NCBI RefSeq assembly: GCF_900091655.1
Contig: NZ_LT594621.1
Span: 1,488,001 to 1,552,000 of the forward strand
Origin: Culturomica massiliensis
GTDB taxonomy: Bacteria > Bacteroidota > Bacteroidia > Bacteroidales > Marinifilaceae
Direction of reading: 5' to 3'
DNA: 64,000 bases
Shown here: positions 61,142 through 64,000 of the stretch, in pieces
Position numbering within the stretch: position 1 is the first letter of the stretch
Layout of the letters: every line of letters begins with the position of its first letter
Program-made: the position numbers and the translations under genes
The notes under the pieces: generated by a model
Told to the model about the DNA's origin: nothing
The model's input: only the letters and a program-made list of their open reading frames with translations
Database searches by the model: none

Positions 61142-63064
61142 TTATTCTTGTACAGCTTTTTCCATCATCAGATCTACCCGGTTTGCTTCAAGTTGAAAGT
61201 CAATCTCCTCATAAACGGAATTTTTGGATTTGAATTCAGGCACAATAAACTTCATTTTTCTTACCGTTTCAAAAACATTTCCCTTATCGACAATCATACG
61301 CAACTCTATGATTTCCTGCTTGATTTCTTCAAAATCATATTCACGCACTTTAGCCCGTTTAATTCGTTTATGAGGTGTCGGCAATGTCGTCTCCTTTACG
61401 TTCAACACTTCTTCGTATAGTTTTTCACCCGGCCGGAGACCTGTAAATACAATATGTATATCTTTACCTACTTCAAATCCGGAAAGTTTAATCATTTTAC
61501 GAGCCAAATCGACAATTTTCACACTTTCCCCCATATCGAAGACGAATATCTCACCTCCCTCTCCCAAGGCCCCGGCTTGCAATACCAATTGACAGGCCTC
61601 CGGTATGGTCATAAAAAAACGGGTAATATCCGGATGTGTCACCGTTACCGGACCACCTTCTTCTATCTGTTTGGTAAACCGGGGGATTACAGATCCGTTA
61701 GACCCCAATACATTACCAAAACGGGTCGTAACAAAACAGGTTTTCGATTGAGCATTCAACGACTGTATGTATATTTCAGCAATCCGTTTGGTACATCCCA
61801 TTACATTCGTCGGATTCACAGCTTTGTCGGTCGAAATCATAACAAATTTATCACACCCGTATTTCACAGCCAGATCAGCCACATTTTTTGTTCCGAAAAC
61901 ATTAGTCTTTATTCCTTCCAACGGCAATAATTCAACCATCGGCACATGCTTATAAGCGGCAGCATGATACACAATATCAGGCCGATACCTGACAAATATA
62001 CCTTCCGTTCTGTCATAATCCCGGACATCTGCCATTTCTACCGAGAAATCATTGAAACGGAATTTTTCAGATAATTCCAGTTGTATATCATAAAGAGGTG
62101 ACTCTGCCTCATCCAGTAAAATGATACGTGCCGGTTTAAAACGGGTCAACTGCCGGACAATCTCGCTCCCAATCGAACCGGCCGCACCTGTTACCAAAAT
62201 TGTTTTATTCAGTAACTGTTTACGCAAAGCCTGATCATCCAATTCTATAACTCCACGATCCAGTAAATCCTCAATCTTGATGTTTTTAATATGTTTAATA
62301 TTCAACTCCCCGTTAATCCAGCTTTCAAATTGAGGCACTTCCAATACACTGACATTGTATTTCAGACAGGTTTCAATCAGGCGGCGTTTCTTATCCTGCG
62401 CCAGCAATTTTTTGGCGATTACCACCTTATCGACATCATTCCGCTTCAAAAGATAAGATAAAGCACTGGACTTATAAATCTTGACACCCTCCAATACCTT
62501 CCCTGCTTTTTTATCGTTCATATCTACGAAAGCAATGATATTGTATGAGGCATCCACAGCATTATCCAAAGCATGCTTCGCCATCATTCCGTATTCGTCA
62601 CTACCGCAAATAATCACATTTTTCTTTACCTTTTCAGCATCGACATATTGGGAAAATGTAATTTTAACAAATAAACGAAGTATCGTCATGGTACACATCA
62701 ATACCATATATTCAATCAAAAGAAACCCCAACGGAATAAAAAATGTCTGATCAAAAATGAAAAAACCGGCATTAAACAACAAAAGAACCAATTCGCCGGC
62801 CGTCAATACATAAAATATCCGCAATACATCTTCAGTCCCCGTATAGCGAATAATTCCGGAATAAGTTTTCCCTAAAATAAATCCGACCATCCGAACCCCT
62901 ACAACAATAAACATGATCTTTATCAGAGGCTCTAAAACGATCTTATCAATCTGAAAATTAGCTAAAACCAAACAAGCAACACCTATTGAGAACAAACTCA
63001 GACATACATCTAAAATGAAAATGATCCAACGAGGGGTATAAGAAATCTTCTGTAATATCCTCAT
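61142..63064 (-). CDS. Membrane-bound UDP-GlcNAc 4,6-dehydratase (CapD/PglF/WbpM type)
   Basis: The 640 residues start with four membrane segments (about residues 10-130) and a CoA-binding-like Rossmann domain (NVIICGSDEYGMMAK). The catalytic SDR domain begins near residue 285: TILVTGAAGSIGSEIVRQL, YHAAAYKHVPMVELLP, ISTDKAVNPTNVMGCTK and TTRFGNVLGSNGSVIPRF. It makes UDP-4-keto-6-deoxy-GlcNAc, the substrate of the PglE-like aminotransferase at 14664. The start at 63064 has AAGGA nine bases before it; 63097 and 63073 are alternatives. Confidence 0.9.
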   Translation of the reverse strand: MRILQKISYTPRWIIFILDVCLSLFSIGVACLVLANFQIDKIVLEPLIKIMFIVVGVRMVGFILGKTYSGIIRYTGTEDVLRIFYVLTAGELVLLLFNAGFFIFDQTFFIPLGFLLIEYMVLMCTMTILRLFVKITFSQYVDAEKVKKNVIICGSDEYGMMAKHALDNAVDASYNIIAFVDMNDKKAGKVLEGVKIYKSSALSYLLKRNDVDKVVIAKKLLAQDKKRRLIETCLKYNVSVLEVPQFESWINGELNIKHIKNIKIEDLLDRGVIELDDQALRKQLLNKTILVTGAAGSIGSEIVRQLTRFKPARIILLDEAESPLYDIQLELSEKFRFNDFSVEMADVRDYDRTEGIFVRYRPDIVYHAAAYKHVPMVELLPLEGIKTNVFGTKNVADLAVKYGCDKFVMISTDKAVNPTNVMGCTKRIAEIYIQSLNAQSKTCFVTTRFGNVLGSNGSVIPRFTKQIEEGGPVTVTHPDITRFFMTIPEACQLVLQAGALGEGGEIFVFDMGESVKIVDLARKMIKLSGFEVGKDIHIVFTGLRPGEKLYEEVLNVKETTLPTPHKRIKRAKVREYDFEEIKQEIIELRMIVDKGNVFETVRKMKFIVPEFKSKNSVYEEIDFQLEANRVDLMMEKAVQE

Positions 63065-63201
63065 TCTGTTCATTCCTTGTGATACCAGTGCCACCATAAT
63101 AAATATTTTAACAATGAAAACAATGCAAAATAAGCATTATTTTTTAAATAAAAATATTACATTTAAAAATATATACAATCCGGACTGATTTTATAAACCC
63201 G

Positions 63202-64000
63202 TCAGGTATTATATATCTTCAATATCCGAACCTCCTGAGAAGTCAAAAACCGCCATTTTCCTCTCGGTAAATTCTTTTTGGTTATTCCCGCAAAATACAC
63301 CCGGTCAAGACGAACGATGTCGTATCCCAGATGCTCAAATATCCGTCTCACAATCCGGTTACGTCCTGAATGAATCTCAATCCCGACCTCGGATCTGTCA
63401 GGCGACGTATAACTAATTTCATCGGCTTTTATAAAACCGTCCTCCAATTCCAATCCTTTACTGATCTTTTCCAGATCCGTTTCATCCAACGGTTTATTCA
63501 AAAATACATGGTATATTTTCTTGTGTTCATATTTCGGATGCGTCAGCTTCTTGGCTAAATCACCGTCATTCGTAAACAATAAGACGCCTGTGGTCTGACG
63601 ATCCAAACGCCCGATAGGATAGATCCGTTCTTTACACGCATCTTCTATCAGACTCATCACAGTCTTACGTTCAAGCGGATCTTCTACAGTAGTTACGTAG
63701 TCTTTAGGTTTATTGAGTACCAGATATACTTTTCGTTCGGGAACAATTAAAACATCGTCAACTTCTACCCGATCGTTCTTACGGACTTTAATTCCCACAG
63801 TCTGGACAACTTCGCCGTTTACTTTCACTCTTCCTTCGGCTATCAACACGTCCGCATCTCTCCGTGAACATACCCCTCCCATAGAAATATAACGGTTCAA
63901 ACGCAACTCAGCATCTTCTTTTTCTACCTTAAGCCGATGGTGCTCCAACTGCTTTTTCTTACTGTAATGCTTTTTACGCAATTCTTCCTTCCCTTCTTCC
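63202..64000 (-). CDS. rluB: Ribosomal large-subunit pseudouridine synthase (RluB/RsuA family), 5' end outside window
   Basis: The 259 or more residues comprise a basic N-terminal tail, an S4 RNA-binding domain (RLNRYISMGGVCSRRDADVLI) and the pseudouridine synthase domain with IYPIGRLDRQTTGVLLFTND, whose Asp is the catalytic nucleophile. GIEIHSGRNRIVRRIFEHLGY is the usual C-terminal motif. The frame stays open to base 64000 (residues EEGKEE before the TTG at 63981), so the true start is probably beyond the window. This is a housekeeping gene bordering the locus. Confidence 0.9.
   Translation of the reverse strand, partial: EEGKEELRKKHYSKKKQLEHHRLKVEKEDAELRLNRYISMGGVCSRRDADVLIAEGRVKVNGEVVQTVGIKVRKNDRVEVDDVLIVPERKVYLVLNKPKDYVTTVEDPLERKTVMSLIEDACKERIYPIGRLDRQTTGVLLFTNDGDLAKKLTHPKYEHKKIYHVFLNKPLDETDLEKISKGLELEDGFIKADEISYTSPDRSEVGIEIHSGRNRIVRRIFEHLGYDIVRLDRVYFAGITKKNLPRGKWRFLTSQEVRILKIYNT

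Overview
This window looks like a Bacteroidales chromosome. The evidence is a UpxY/NusG-like antiterminator beside a Wza/Wzz export pair, a fused fucokinase/GDP-fucose pyrophosphorylase (Fkp), Bacteroides-type promoters (TTTG, 19 bases, TAnnTTTG) and tightly packed capsule operons. I cannot fix the genus from sequence alone; an Odoribacter/Butyricimonas-like host is a guess. There are no tRNA, rRNA or CRISPR features.

Layout. (1) 1-4120: right end of a mobile island, visibly more GC-rich than the rest, with small accessory genes (LPD28-type, MutS domain I-like, RNase H-like). It ends in a near-direct repeat and a strong inverted repeat that look like an attachment or terminator region. (2) 4389-8042: two membrane-anchored genes of unknown function, then a lipoprotein with a BPL_N-type amidotransferase-like domain. 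(3) 8149-14273: a patchwork of mobile DNA. It holds a duplicated 3' end of a DegT aminotransferase gene, two inverted copies of a 125-bp element with 22-bp inverted ends (REPIN- or MITE-like), a very large TIR protein packed exactly between those copies, a RAYT-type HUH transposase bounded by the same ends, and the 3' remnant of an IS1182-type transposase. (4) 14664-33518, minus strand: one long polysaccharide operon. It has a PseB/PseC/SpsF/SpsE-like nonulosonate set, a sialidase-like lipoprotein, Wzy, Wzx, a GT-B-like enzyme, a sugar O/N-acetyltransferase, a sugar-associated ATP-grasp, a fatty-acid-like cassette (two ACPs, two SDRs, AMP-ligase, KASIII), a PglC-like initiating transferase and a PglE-like aminotransferase. 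(5) 33519-34694: control region with a winged-helix regulator between two outward promoters that share the same palindrome and spacing. (6) 34695-49921, plus strand: a second polysaccharide operon with a complete-looking legionaminic acid route (GDP-type, with a PtmE-like enzyme), its own Wzx and Wzy, a GT52-like sialyltransferase, a WecB/TagA transferase and a WecA/WbpL-type initiator. (7) 50061-56856: fucose, both de novo (Gmd, Fcl) and salvage (Fkp, mutarotase, FucP). (8) 63064-56902, minus strand: CapD/PglF-like dehydratase, UpxY, Wza-like export protein and Wzz. (9) 63202-64000: RluB-type pseudouridine synthase, running off the right edge.

How it works together (inference): two separate repeat-unit operons, each with its own initiating phosphosugar transferase, flippase and polymerase, read outward from a shared control region and probably feed one Wza/Wzz export system. 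The minus arm appears able to make a diamino sugar (CapD/PglF-like plus PglE-like) that could carry an unusual acyl group made by the ACP/KASIII cassette. The plus arm makes and transfers CMP-legionaminate, and GDP-fucose is supplied next door. The TIR protein with 22 tandem 32-residue repeats, carried between two REPIN-like elements next to a RAYT, is the least familiar object in the window.
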